A DNA stretch of 64,000 bases from Echria macrotheca (GCA_030411725.1 MU839858.1:62001-126000), one strand, 5' to 3'; shown: positions 12,632 to 26,500, numbered from the stretch's first letter. Numbers and translations: made by a program. Notes: generated by a model from the sequence alone, not told the origin.

Positions 12632-14576
12632 AAAATAAGTAATTATTAAACTTGTCGTCTTTTAAATAGAGTTATCGTGATTTATATATATACTTTATAA
12701 TAGGGTTGGGTATTGGTCTTTAGTTATTAGTCCGGTGGAACGGACTGTAGTAGTCCAGTAGTCAGAATTACGGCTGTGACTAGACTACCCAGACTACTAT
12801 AAAACTTAAATAAAACTTAAATTTTAAATTATATCATAGAACTTTTCCTAAAGAACTAAACCATTTACCATAATAATATAAGTCTTTTTATATATATTTA
12901 AGGCTGGTACTAACCTATAAAACCGTTTATCTAGATTATAAGTTATGATAATATAATTATATGAATTGAATTTTTAATTAATAATTAAAAATCCACTTGT
13001 GTAAAAAGTTACAATTGCGTCTAAAATAACAACTTTGGGTTTTTTTTTCGATAAAGATATACTCTCCTTCCCATTCCCGTACTATTTTTAAATATACTAT
13101 AATGCTAAGATATAATGTATATCACCTTATAAACTACTTAAAAACTATTTTAACTTAATTAGGTGGACGCGATTTTTAATTAACAATCTAAAATCCAATT
13201 ATATCAAAAGTTATAAATGGCTTAAAATAAAAACTTTATATTTTAATCCATTATAATGAATCTAATAGCTATAATAACAAAAAGTAAAAAGTACTAACTG
13301 GGAGCTAACAATATACTAAGTCAGTTAACCACGTAAAATATTTATTTTACCAAGCTAACTTTGTAATATTTTCACTTTAAGGCCTTTTTATCATCTTTTT
13401 ATATTTATAATATAAAAATAATGAAGAAGTAGAAAGTGGCAAATTACCTTATAAATATATGGAAAGCGGTGAAAAGCTGCAAAGAGGAGCTTAATAAATA
13501 TATTATTTACTCTATTACCTACTATTCATAAAATATAAAGCAGACATTAGTAATAATAATAAAAGTAATTAATTAATTAACCTAATACAGCAATTAAAGT
13601 TAATAATACTATATTAAGGGGTGGACTACTAGTCCGGACTAGTAACCACAGTAGTCAAAGTAGCCGGACGACTAGTCGGAGGGGTAACTAAACTACTGGA
13701 CTAATAGTCCGGCTAGTAACTAGACTACTCGGACTAGTAGTCTGGACTAGTAACTACTAGTCCGGATTAAATTCCAACCCTGCTTTATAACGTAAAATTG
13801 AAATTCACCCGCTTTTCACTTATAATTCATCAACACTAAAAATATAAATAGTTTGCTGGCAATACTATACACCTTATCTGGAAGCTAACTTCGTATTATT
13901 ATATGAACTAGATTTTTAAAATAAAATTTGAAATCTAAAAGTACAAAAAGTTGCAATTAGAGTTAAATAGCGATATCGATTTGCAACAGCATTTTAAAAG
14001 GCCAATAAGTGTATTAACCAGTTATATATAATTAGCAATCTTAAATTTTACTTAACGTAAAATGTTTTTATTTTTAGTAGGTTTACTAATTGAAATTATA
14101 GTGGTTACTACTTCCAACTCTCTACACCCACTACTGTGGTAATTAATAAATATGCTCTGACCTTACAGTAAATATTTATGTGATACATCATATATACAAC
14201 TTAGTTTAAGGCTTTAGGTTAATCTAGAATTTTGAGAAATTATTGGAAATCGAAGTATATTAAAAGTTGCAATTAGCTTAAAGTGGAAACATCAATTTTA
14301 AATACCGTTTTAAAAACCCACTAAGTGCAATAACTTATAATTTAGACTATTTATAGGTATGTTACAAATATTGCTATTGGCTTACGTTAAAACGTTTTAC
14401 CTCTTTCCATGATTAAAAGTATTATTTCAATACCATTATTCTTTTTACTATTTAAAAGCCTTATTATAAGGTAATTATTTTAAGCATACCAGGTTTTATA
14501 TATTTATTATATACTTACAAACAGGTAATTTATTATTTAAACCTTTAATTCTAATTCCAAAAAGTATTACTTTCAT
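12632..14576 (+). mobile_element. Left-truncated family A copy with family B insertion
   Basis: Forward-oriented family A interior begins abruptly at 12,632, without the first ~300 bp. It is split at 12,701-13,782 by a family B element with perfect target duplication, then continues to 14,576, where another family B element begins. Confidence 0.65.
12701..13782 (+). mobile_element. hAT-like family B element, perfect target duplication
   Basis: Begins TAGGGTTGGG (first C mutated to T) and ends TTCCAACCCTG. The exact 8 bp duplication CTTTATAA lies at 12,693-12,700 and 13,783-13,790. The 1,082 bp interior is AT-rich, with CCGGACTAGT-type repeats near both ends and no transposase. Confidence 0.88.
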
Positions 14577-15670
14577 CAGGGTTGGGATTTATTCCGGACT
14601 AGTAGTCCATCCCTTAATATAGTATTTTTAATCTTTAATTACTATACTAGACTTATTAATTAATTATTTCGATTCTTATAACTAATATAAGCTATATATT
14701 ATATTAATAGTAGCTAATAAAATTAGTAATCTATTTATTCGGTATAAACGTTTTCTAGTTAGTGAGTTTCATTATCTTTTTGGCCTTTGTAAGTGCAAAA
14801 CGCCTTAAAATAAAGATATCGCGAAATTAGGTAAGTAAAATATATATTTAAAAGTAGCTTACTAGTTTAGTATAAGGTTATTTCTTTGTTGGTAATTTTT
14901 ACTGTTAGTTACTATACTTTTAGATTTATTAGAATCGATTAAAATATGAAGTTTCTATTTCGAGCTAATTACACCTTTTTGCACAATTGGATATTGAATC
15001 GTTAATTAAAAATCGAGTTTACGTAATTAACTTAAAGTAGCTTTTAGATACTATATATAGCAGTATACTCTACCTTTTAACCTTAAAATCCATTTAAAGG
15101 TAGTATGGAAATGGGGTGAAAATATTTTTAACGAAAAAAGCACTGAAATGCTTATTATTACAAGATTGGGCTACAAAAATATCAATGCAAAATTGGCTAT
15201 TATTACATTATATAATTATCTACTAAGTAGTAACTTCTATTTTTCAATATGATAGTTCGTCAGTTTAATACAAGTAGTTAAAAACTAAAGTTGTTATTTT
15301 GACCCAATTGCAACTTTTCGTAAAAGTCGATTTCTAATTATTAATTAGAGCTGCAATTTACGTAATTCTATTATAATCAGTTATAAGCCAGATATATAGT
15401 TATTAGCTTTATTATAAGCCTTAAACCTATTTTAGAAAACTCGTTGTATTATAGTAAAAATTCGGTTTTATACAAAAAGTGCCTCAAAAGCTCATTTCTA
15501 TGGGAAGTAAAGTCAGGAAAAAAGTATGTTAGGTAAATTAATAAAGTAATAATTTTAAATTTAAAATAATATATTTTTCAAGGTAGTCCAGTAGTCCGGA
15601 CTACTGAACTAATAACTAAGGACTAATGTCCCAACCCTGCTAATAACTAAGGACTAATGTTCTAACCCTG
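14577..15670 (+). mobile_element. hAT-like family B element with duplicated right terminus
   Basis: Begins CAGGGTTGGGATTT. The last ~31 bp, ending in CCAACCCTG, occur twice in tandem (15,609-15,639 and 15,640-15,670). No matching 8 bp duplication flanks either end. The interior shares the family B modules seen at 19,472 and 26,417. Confidence 0.7.
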
Positions 15671-16191
15671 ATAACAAGTAATATAGATATAATAAATAGC
15701 TGGTAACAATTACATAATTATTACCCCATTCAGTATATTTGGATTTCTAAGCATTTTCCCAGCATTTTTCACCTACTTATAAAAATAAAATTGAAATAGC
15801 AAAGTGGCAAAACGCATTTTTTTTGCAGCCTTCCACTGCAGTTAACTAGGTAATTATAGAGTACAAGGTAACGTCTTTTAAACAGAAATCTACGTTATAA
15901 CCGATTTTTAAGTTGTAACTTATACCAGATTTCTTTCCTTAAATTCAAAACTAAAACAATCCAAATCGTTTATTTCGCTTAATATGCCATTTCGAAATTT
16001 CCAAAGCTTCTAAAATATTCTAACACTATATTTACTAATAAGTAAAAATATAGCCTAATATACGGTAGTAAAAATATATTAAATATATAATATTAATTAT
16101 GGAATTATACCTTATAAGGTAATATTCAGATTTTCAAGCATTTTGCCTCTACTTTTCCTTCTTGCAACCATATTTGTTCATTTAAAAAAAA
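15671..16191. repeat. Dispersed AT-rich repeat, family C
   Basis: About 500 bp that match, in inverted orientation and with many mutations, the stretch at roughly 18,365-18,815. Shared landmarks include a segment around CCTTATAAGGTAATA and a segment resembling GCAAAGTGGCAAAA. No coding capacity and no clear termini, so the class is unknown. Confidence 0.4.
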
Positions 16192-16460
16192 AAACTAGTA
16201 AAAAAGCGACTCCCCACATTAACAATATCGTTGAAGATAAGTAGTTAAGTATTTAACCCTTTAATTTAAATTATGATAATTATTACTTATATACTACTAT
16301 TCAATTTAAATTAAAAAGAGATTACTAGTAATTATTTAAAATACTAGTGATTTTTATTATTTTTACCTACTAACTACTATAATTACTAATTAGACTACTA
16401 AATACAGTAGTTAGTGATTTAACTATCAATTACAGTAGTTTAATCAATTTCAAGCCCTAG
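16192..16460 (+). mobile_element. Family A right-end fragment
   Basis: Matches the right ~270 bp of complete family A elements, ending in a decayed terminus near 16,451-16,460. The rest of the copy is missing. Confidence 0.5.
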
Positions 16461-16725
16461 TAGTTAGAATGTTATATATATTTTATGTTTATAACGTTGC
16501 CCTAAGTAGCTTTATTTTTATTTAACTTTTTTTTTTATGTACTCCCGAGTGGAGCGTATGCGCACCGAGATTAGATAGAAGGCACATATGTGCTATAACT
16601 ACATAGAAGAGGGACCGCCTACCCCTTAGGGGTGGGAAGCCTTCGGCTTCCTACGGGTTAAGACAAATAAATAAATAATATTTTACTTTTTCGCTTTGTA
16701 TTTAACCTTTATATACGAATAATTA
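16461..16725 (+). repeat. LTR-like fragment with GC-rich hairpins
   Basis: Less mutated than its surroundings. The block 16,600-16,665 (AGAAGAGGGACCGCC, CCCCTTAGGGGTGG, GAAGCCTTCGGCTTCC) recurs at about 28,898-28,965. It contains two short palindromes and is followed by AATAAATAAATAAT, which resembles a polyadenylation signal region. It may be part of an LTR from a second retrotransposon family; no partner LTR or target duplication was found. Confidence 0.5.
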
Positions 16726-17992
16726 CAAGGTTGGTAAACTAGTCAGTAGTAGTTACTGACTATAGTAGTAGTCAGTAGTCATTAGTCAGGGCACTGACTA
16801 GACTATAATAGTCAGTAGTCAGGCCTGTGACTAAACTACTGTAGTCAGTAGTCTGACTACTAGTCAAATAAAACCTATTATTTTTAATTGCAAAGTAAAT
16901 AAAAGGCCATTAACACTATAACAAATACTATATATTAACGTATTTATATTAGTAAAAGTTTAGAATATAATATATAAAGGTTATTAGTAGATGTGTTAAT
17001 AATAGAAGCTTAGGTAATCATTGAAATCGTAAGCTTTTAATAAAAGTTAACGTAATATATATATATATATATATACGTTATATCGTAAAATTAAGATTTA
17101 CAAGCTTTTCCCTTATAATTAAGTAATTATAAATATATAAGTAGTATAATTCAAATATAGCCAGCCTATTTTACCTACAAGCTAATTTTATATTACTATA
17201 TAACCTAGATCTTAAAAATGGATTTTGAAATCTACAAGTCCGAAAAGTTGCAATTAGAGTTAAATAAAAGTATCGACTTCCAATACTTTTTTTTTTTAAA
17301 AAGCTAGTAAGCGTAATAATTTGAACTGAAAAACAGTTATATATAAATAGTAATATTATGTTTTATGTAATGCAAAATAGTTCTACTTTAAATAGGTTTA
17401 CTAGTTAAAATCGTAGCTTTTATTATTATTTGCCTCTCATCCCCGTTATAGTAGTAATTAATAGATGTTTCTTCTGCCCTTTATTAGAATTGTATACTAC
17501 ATACTGTAAATATAACTTATTTTAAAACTCTACGGTCATTTGGAATTGCGAGAAATGATTGGAAATCGAAGTATATAAAAAGTTGCAATTAGTCTAAAGT
17601 AGAAATATCAATTTTAAATGCCCGTTTAAAAGTCCACTAACCGTAAGACCCTATAAATAAAAATACTTCTAAGTAGGCTACAAATACTACTATTAATTGG
17701 CGTTAAAACATATTACTTTTTTCTAAAATTAAAACCATTGTTGAAGTATTAATATTCTTTTACGATTTATAAGCCTTATAAAGTCAGTATTTTAAATACA
17801 TATAGTTGAAAATCATACAAACGAGTAATTAGATATCTAATACCTTAATTCTAACTATAATAATTATTACTTACATACTACTACTAATTATTAATTGTAA
17901 AGTAATTAATAATAATTATTTAAAAACAATTATTATTTTTATTATTTTTATTTACTGACTACTGTAGTCAGTAGTCAGGGCACTAACTAAAC
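16726..17992 (+). mobile_element. hAT-like family A copy, forward, right end altered
   Basis: Starts with a decayed terminus CAAGGTTGGTAAAC and has a full family A interior with both AAAAGTTGCAATTAG modules. Before a normal right terminus is reached, a new CAGGGTTGGG terminus begins at 17,993 in the opposite orientation. Confidence 0.6.
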
Positions 17993-19329
17993 CAGGGTTG
18001 GGAATTAGTCAGACTACTATAGTCAGTAGTCAGACTACTAACTATTATAGTCTAGTTACTACCCTAACTACTAACTACTGTAGTCTAGTTACTACCTTAA
18101 CTACAACTACTATAGTTTAGTTAGTACCCTAACTACTAACTAGACTACTGTAACTACTGTAGTTAGTAGTCTGACTACAGTAGTCAGTAGGTAAAAATAA
18201 TAAAAATAATAATTATTTTAAATAATTATTAGTAATTGCTTTATAATTAAAGTTTAGTAGTAATATATAGGTAATAATTATTATAATTTAAATTAAAGGG
18301 TTAAATATCTAGTTAACCCATTTTTAAATGATTAATTATATAATTAATGCGTAGAGTTGCTTTTTTTTCTATTTTTTTAAGTGAAAAATATATTTGTAAT
18401 TAAGTAAGAAGTAGAAGAGTAATGCTTAAAAATCCAAATACTACCTAATAAGGTAATAATTCCATAACTAATAATAGGTATAAAGTATATCTATGTTACC
18501 TTATATTAGGTTATATTTTTACTTATAAGTAATTAAACTAATAGAATATTTTAGAAGCTTCCCGAAATCCGAAGTAGCAAATTGACCTAAATCGATTATT
18601 TGGAATTTTAAGATTTCAAATCGAGTATTAAAAATCCAATATGACTTACAACTTTAAAATGAGTTATAGCCTGGATTTTTAATCAATATGAGTTATTTTA
18701 TACCTTATAGTTACCTTAGTAATTATAGTAGAAGGCTTTAGAAAAAATACATTTTGCCACTTTGCTATTTTCCTACCCTAATTCGTATTTATAAGCAGGT
18801 GAAAAATGCTTGTAGGTAGGGTATATAGTATCATAAGCATGCGGTATATGCTTTTAGAATTAATTAAATACTACGAATAGGCTTATAAAGTTCAAATATA
18901 CGTTAAAATATGTATAAATTACGATTACTTTTATAAAAAGCCGATAATTTTAATAATTACTTATGCTATTATTATTAATTTATAATAATATAGTGCTATA
19001 CTGCTATCCTTTATATAGTATATTAAATTAGTATATTTTATATTATTATTACTATAAATAAGGATTTAAATTTGTAGTATTAATAGGCTTTTAGTTATTT
19101 TGTAAATAAAAATAATATATTATATTTGACTACTAGTTAGACTACAGTAGTTAGTAGTCAGATTACTAACTACTGTAGTTTAGTTATAGGCCTAATTATT
19201 AACTACTATAGTTTAGTTAGTGCCCTAACTACTGACTATTGTAGTCTAGTTAGTGCCTTGACTAATGACTACTGACTATAGTAGTTAGTAACTACTGACT
19301 AATGACTACTGACTACTTTAACAACTTTG
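17993..19329 (-). mobile_element. Inverted family A copy carrying a family C insertion
   Basis: Runs from CAGGGTTGGGAATTAGTCAG to a decayed terminus AACAACTTTG at 19,329, with family A interior in reverse. Flanking octamers AACTAAAC and AATAAAAC differ at two positions and may be a weak target duplication. A stretch at about 18,365-18,815 is not family A and matches family C. Confidence 0.5.
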
Positions 19330-19471
19330 AATAAAACCATAAATAAGTATTAATATTAGCAGCTTTTAATAAGAGTTTTTGTACTTTGTATACGTTATAA
19401 CGTAAAATTCAAGACTTACCAGCTTTTCTCTTATAATTAATTAATTTTAAAAGTATTTACAGTATTTTAAT

Positions 19472-20725
19472 CAGGGTTGGGATTTAGTCTAGACTAGTAG
19501 TCAGTAGTCCGGACTACTAGTTATAGTAATCTAGTAACCCCCCGGACTATTAGTTCGGGTAGTTTAATTACTAAACGGATTATTAGTTTAGGTAATTTAA
19601 TTATTACCCGGACTATTAGTTTAGTAATTTAATTACCTCCTGGACTAATAGTCTGACTACTTAACTACTAGTAATTATAAGTTCGGATTAGTAATCTACC
19701 CCTTAATATAATATTTTTTATTTTTAAATACTATATTAGGCTTATTAATTAGTTATCTTAATTATTATTACTAATATAAGCTATATACTATCTAAATATT
19801 AGCTAATAAAATAAATAGTGAATTTTCCTATTTTCTTATTTTCCTATTTCCTTATAATAAGTTTTTTAATTAATAAGCTTTATTTATTTTCTTACTTTTT
19901 AAAGTATAAAATAGCTTAAAATAAAAATATTACGAAATTAGCTTAGTAAAAAATATATTTAAAGTATTTTATTAATTTAGTATATAGTTATTTCCTAGTT
20001 AGTGTATTTTACTTTCTATTATTATAGCTATTGGACTTATTAAAATCGATTAAAATACGAAGTTCTTATTTCGAGTTAATTATAAGTTTTTATATAATAG
20101 GATTTTAAATCGTTAATTAAAAATCAAGTTTACGTAATTAACTTAAAGTAGCTTTTGAATACTGTATATAGTAATATACCTTATCTTTTTACCTTAATTT
20201 AATAAACGTAGTTAAAAATTAAAATTATTAATTTAATCCAATTGTAACTTTTTATATAAGTTGATTTTTAATTATTAATTAAGGTTACAATTTACGTAAT
20301 TATATTATAGTAAATTATAGGCTAGATATATAGCTATAAGCTTTATTATAGGCCTTAAACCTATTTAAAAAAACTAATTGTATTATAGTAAAAATTTTGG
20401 TTTTATATAAAAAGTACTTAAAAAGCCTATTTTTATAGGAATAAATTAATAATTTCAAATTTAAAATAATATAATATATTTTTTAAAGTAGTTTAGTAGT
20501 TTAAACTAATAGTCCGGTAATCCGGACTACTAGTCTAAGTAATCTAATCACCCCTCGGACTACTAGTCCAGGTAGTCTAGTCACCCCCCGGATTATTAAT
20601 CTAGTAATCTAGTCACTACCCGGACTAATAATCCGGGTAATCTAGTTACAGCCGTAATTCTAACTACTAGATTACAGTAGTCCGGACTACGTAACTAATA
20701 ACTAAAGACTAATATCCCAACCCTG
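19472..20725 (+). mobile_element. hAT-like family B element
   Basis: Begins CAGGGTTGGGATTTAGTC and ends ATCCCAACCCTG. The 8 bp target duplication is ATTTTAAT (19,464-19,471) versus ATTCTAAT (20,726-20,733), one C/T change. It is 1,254 bp with no coding capacity and lies in a family A copy. Confidence 0.82.
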
Positions 20726-21648
20726 ATTCTAATAATACTATATATCTTACCTATAGACTAACTTTATATTATTATATAAGCTGGATTTTTAAATTAGGAT
20801 TTGAAATCTGTAAGTACGCAAAATTGTAATTGGAGTTAAACAGCGATATCGATTTCCACTAAATTTTTGAAACGCTAATAAGCTATTAACTTTAAATAAA
20901 AAGCGGTTATAAATAATTAGTTCTATTATATTATATTTAATATTCTCAATATTATTACTTTAAATAGTTTACTAAGTAAAATTACGAGATTTACCTTTTT
21001 CTACTTTTAATACCCGTTAGCGTAGTAATTAATAATGATATTTTAGCGTTACAGTAGTTATGTATTTTATACATCATATGTACAACTTACTTTAAGCTTT
21101 TAGGTTAATTTGGAATTTTGAGAAATAATTGGAAATCGAAGTATAATAAAAGTTGCGACTAGGTCAAAAATGGAAATATCAATTTTAAATGCCCTTTTAA
21201 AACCCCACCAAGTGTGATAACTTGCAATTAAAAATACTCATAAGTAAGGCACAAATACTACTATTGGCTAGTATTGACACATTTTACCTTTTCTATAACT
21301 AAAAGTAATATTTAAGTATTATTATCATTATTATTATTACTGTTTATAAGCCTTATAATGTAAGTATTTTAAACACACTAACTTTTGTTTGTTAATTATA
21401 TACTTGAAAACTTAGAACGAGTAATTGAATATTTCATACATTAATTCTAATTATAATAACCATTACTTATATAATATTACTAATTATTAATTAAAAAGCG
21501 ATTAATAATAACTATTTAAAAATAACTATTATTTTTATTATTTTTAGTTACCAACTACTATAGTTAGACTGCTAATTACAGTAGTTAACGTAGTTTAGTT
21601 AGTAGTTAAGGCAGTAACTAGACTATAGTAATTAGTAGTTGGGGTACT

Positions 21649-21826
21649 TGTGAAGAGATGCGGTGCCCTTATCTCTTATCGGTTATCGCGCAACCCTGCC
21701 TCACCACCACACAACGTGGATGCAAATGCAGGGTTTTGCGTTCTTTTCTCTTTTCTCTTCAGCTTAGGATCTTCAAACCTAGTGAATAAAAACCGCTTTT
21801 ACAACGGTTTAAGCCATTACGTAACA
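21649..21826. mobile_element. Unmutated 178 bp solo LTR
   Basis: A 178 bp block of normal base composition sits inside RIP-ruined DNA. It begins TGTGAAGAG and ends CGTAACA, the TG...CA pattern of LTRs, and is flanked by the exact 5 bp duplication GTACT (21,644-21,648 and 21,827-21,831). No internal domain is present, so it is a solo LTR or a very small TRIM-like unit. Low mutation load means it arrived after RIP acted on its host, or was too short to be a RIP target. It does not match the copia LTR at 1,781. Confidence 0.82.
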
Positions 21827-21896
21827 GTACTGACTAGACTACAGTAGTCAGTAGTCTGACTACTGACTATAGCAGTCTGAGTAATTGCCAACCCTG

Positions 21897-23569
21897 ATTA
21901 TAGTAGTTTAACGTACCAACCTTAATATATACTGATACCGTTAATTTATTGTTAAGGGTTAAGCTAGTAAATTTTAACTATTATGTTACAGCAAATATTA
22001 TAAGCCGTAAATTATTTTAAAGAAAACTAAAAGATATAATAATTATTTATTAGTATGATTACTATGATATAGATAAATACACTTTTTATATTTTACTTTT
22101 ACTTTTACTTTTACTAATTCATCAATAAAATTTACAGCGCAGGTAAAGCTTTCAATCGTTTTTTCGCAATTAAAAATAATATATTTTACTTGACTGGCAG
22201 TTAAACTTCAGTAGTTAGTGGTTTAATACTAACTACTGTTGCTTAGTTACTACTTCAACTACTAACTACTGTAGTTTAGCTAGTAGCTTGATTTTAACCA
22301 CTTAACTACTGTAGTTAGTAGTTATTAATATTCAATTCTAAACTAATTTGCTAACCCTACTTATATGTTATTACAACTAATAAAATGCCAGAAAGATGAA
22401 AAAATGATAAAATAAATACAAGGAAAAATAAATTATAATTACTTTAATTAAATTGGTTTTGATTTCAAACTATACTTATAAAAAGGAAAAGCTTCCAAGT
22501 TAAGGAAGTATTACTCGTTTTACTTACTAAAAGCAATAAGCAGCAGGTATACATTTAATTATACCACTACTTACTGATATATGTTTTTTGGTTTTAGCTA
22601 ACGTGCATACTGAATTTATTAAAAGCGGTTGAAAATTAATAGTGTTATCAGTTTAAAACCAATTGCAATTTCTAAAACATACTAATTTCGGTTTCCATTT
22701 TAAAAACTCTAACTTGGGTAATAATATAGATTTCGCTTATAGGTAAGGTAAATAGCACAGTCCTATAAGCTAATATTATAATAGATGTTTATAAATGATA
22801 CTATTACGTGTAAAAGGGTAAAAAAATTATAAATAATAGTTTCAATTATCCGTATTAAATATTAAAACATTTCCTTCCTCAATAAATGAAGTATATTACT
22901 AATTATAAAATAATTGTTTTAGTTGTTACTTACTACGCTTATCAAATATATTAAAGGCTGTTCATAAAAATAAAAGTTATTAGTTTAAGCTAATTGCAAC
23001 TTTTTGCATAAACAGATTTCAAGTGGTATTTTAAAATTCTAACCTAACTAATAATATAATAATAACTAATAGAGAAGGTGTATAATACTAATCATTATAT
23101 AATATATATTAATATAACTAATTATTTATTAAAGGTTAAGCTAGTAGGTTTTAATTTTCACGTTATAACGTAACTTGAAAGTAGCAAATTATATTGAAAA
23201 ATAATCTAGGCGTAGAAAAAGTAAATAGTAGTAAAAAAGGTAATTCAATTAATAAGCGTACTAAATATCAAACCTTTACATATTAAGTATTTAAGTATAT
23301 TATCTAATATATAAAGAGGTTTTACTTTTACTTATTGCGCTTATTAGATTTAATAGTAGTAGTTGAAAATCAAAGTATTATTTTCCGTTACTTATCGCTT
23401 TTTATATATAATTATTTCAAATCGTATTTTAAAAGTTCAACATATTCAATAATATAAAAATAGTTAATAAGTAAAATGTATAACACTATAAGCACAAATG
23501 TATACCTGTATTATAAGTTAGGTAAAAGAAAAAGCTGATAAAAATTTACTTTTTATGTTAAAACTCCAA
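21897..23569 (-). repeat. Mutated family A fragments
   Basis: Several reverse-oriented family A pieces, including a decayed right end near 22,350-22,360 and interior modules at about 22,630-22,720 and 22,960-23,040. No coding region is visible. Confidence 0.5.
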
Positions 23570-26500
23570 AAAGTAATAGCAGGGGGATATCCACATCGGT
23601 TTTTTGCTGGCTGATCACCCCGCTGAGCGCCACTTTCCACTAAAAACGGGTCCGTGCATTCAGCCGGTGTAGATACCCCAATAATATCCACAGCGGCCCA
23701 AGGGCCGCTGAAGCCCCTAAAAATATAGGGGTTAACCCCTAAAACTTACCCCCTATAACCCCTAAAAATAACCACCAAAACCCCCTAAAAAAAAAGCCCT
23801 AAAAATACTACCACTCTAATTAAGTTTTTCAGGGCTTTTTTTTTTTTGAATTTGACAATTAATTTGCACGTATTTAAGACCTTTCCAAAGGTGGTTTCTA
23901 TAGTTATACGTAGTTATAGGGCTTAAAATTATATTAATTTACGCTATCTATTTACTAAAAGCTAACCCTTTATTATTAGGTTTTCCAACAAATTTTATAC
24001 TAATAATCCTTATATTTTACCTTTTAATTTAAATCTACTAGAAATAGTTATTACCGGATAATATCTATAATATCCCCTATTTTTAGCCGGTAATAACCTA
24101 CCTAACGGCTTTATTAAATTAAAGCTACTTATGATATTAGTTTATAAAGAGCTTTAATTACCACTACTTATTGTTTAAAAAGGTTACTATTATATTCTTA
24201 GAAACTTACTAGCTTAAAGCTACCCTTTAAACCTTTAAAATAACCTTATACCGTAAGGAATACTATTATAGCTTTAATTACCAGTTTTTACGCTATTAAT
24301 TACTTTACTAACGATTTAAATCCGCAATAAACAGCTAGCCCAGCTAGCTAATTATTTACTTACGTTATAAGGCTAATATAATTATAAAGTTTTAGTCTAT
24401 TTAATACGCTAGCAGCTTGGTATTAAGGGTTAAAAAGCGGTATTCCCGGCCTAGGGAATTAGTAGATACTAAGGTAAAGGGTATAATAAATACCGGCAAT
24501 AGTATACCTAATAGTAATAATTTAATAACGGTAAAATTTAGGCACAGTAATAGCGTTTCCGCAGCTGTAACGGCGCAAGTAGTAGTAATAATAAGGTTTA
24601 GAAAGGTAAAGCCCGGAGCAGGGGGAACAGTAGCTAAATCTAGCGTAAAGGGGCTAAAGGAAGAAATTCATAATTAGAAGAAATTACCAACAAGTATATT
24701 ATTAACCGTTACTTAATATATACTAACTAGCTATATTTTTATTATATATATTTTAGACTTAAGTATTTTTAAAGTTTTATTAATCCAAATTAGGCTTTAT
24801 ACCTTAATTCCTTTAAAATATTTTATTAGAACTAATAGCGTTTAAATTAGGATATTAAGCTAACTTAGGGCTTTATTACTTTTAATTACCCCTAATACAT
24901 ATATTATAAATAAAACGTAATTTTTATATTAAAAAACCGGGTAGCTTTATATAGTAGACTTTGGAAAATATAATTAAAAAAAGACGAAATTTTATAGAAT
25001 TACGTTTTAAAAATAAAATAATAAATTTGTAAAGCTAGCTTTAATTAAATACTATATTTAACCTAACTTTAATTTAAAAGCTTTAACAAAATTATTTAAA
25101 CTTAGCTAAATAAGCTATTATAAAGAGTTTAGTAGCATTATTTTAGTACGGTAAATCTTAAAGTACTTTATTTATAGTAGGTAATTAGTTATAATCCGTA
25201 TAAACTTTTTTAAAAGGTAATTTAAGTAATAACTAATTATTTACTTTTAATTTTACTAGCTAGTACGTTAAATTTAACTTTTATTAACCCCCTTTAATTT
25301 AATTATCTTAGCTTTAGCGCTTTAGCTAATATAAGTTTTTTTAAATAACTAAATATTAATATATTTAAATACTTTATTAACCTATAATAACTAAATATTA
25401 TAGTTAAATTCTATAATAGTAGGGTTAATAAAGGAGTTTATTAAAAGTTAAATCTAGTATTAAAAACGTAGTTACTAGAAATTAGGGAGCGATTTTACCG
25501 TAAAATCCTACTAAAAAAGGAAATAAAAGCTAAGGGTATTAAGTAAGTAGCTTAGGGATTTACAATTTTATAACGCGCTAGCTAAGTTTATATAGCTAAA
25601 TTAATTTTATTTACCCTTATAACTAATTATAATTAAAGGTAAATACTAAGTTAGTTTTTTACTAGGGAACTTAAAGGAAAAAAGGTTTAAAATCTCTATT
25701 TTTTACTAATTACCTTTACGGCTAAATATATAATAACCAAAAAGAATATTAATTAATATTTAAAGGTAATACTTTATTTAATCTACAATTTAATTCTATA
25801 ACTTTAAACAAACCTTATAAAATTTCTCCTTTAAGTAGCTATTAAAAAGCGTATTTTACCCCTTATTAATAAAAATTACCTTCCAACTTTTAATATTACA
25901 ATATTATAATAATTAAATAAACTTTTAAATATTATTATTATATAGATTAAAGTAGTTATTTATTTTTAAATTTTTCTAATGGTTTTAAAAATTTATAATT
26001 ACCGTTACGTACCCCCAGGCCGATTACTACGTAAGCTTTAGCCCCTTTAGCGCTTTTAAATCCTTTAAATCCTCTTTTATATTTTCCTTCAAATTTAAAG
26101 TAACTATACTTTTTTTCCTCTAAAAAAGCGGTTAGTTAATAATTACTTACTTTAAAAAAAAGAAAAGCTTTTACTTTATAACTATATCCCTATTAAAATA
26201 CTACTTTCCCTAGTAAAATTTATAAAATTATTTCTATTTTAGCTTATAGGTTTTAACTATATTAGGGGTATAGTTATTAGTAATTTTAAATTATATAATA
26301 ATAAGATTATCCTAAAACTTTATATTATTTAAAATAGCATAATCTTATATTAAAACCTTAACTACTAGCGCCTTAGCTATAACTTTACTACTATATAATA
26401 CTTTTATTATTAAGACCAGGGTTGGGATTTAGTCTAGACTAGTAGTCAGTAATCCGGACTACTAGTCACAGTAATCTAGTCACCCCCCGGATTACTAATC

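Larger units (their letters stand above)
19330..21896 (+). mobile_element. Left-truncated family A copy hosting family B and a solo LTR
   Basis: Forward family A interior missing its left end, as at 12,632. It ends in a good terminus, TTGCCAACCCTG, at 21,896. A family B element (19,472-20,725) and an unmutated solo LTR (21,649-21,826) are inserted in it. Confidence 0.65.

Noticed and set aside
21650..21847. 65-codon forward frame
   Set aside because: Lies almost entirely inside the solo LTR and has no protein features.
24417..24677. 86-codon frame in the RIP block
   Set aside because: Low-complexity and without motif; survival of one open frame of this size in AT-rich DNA is expected by chance.
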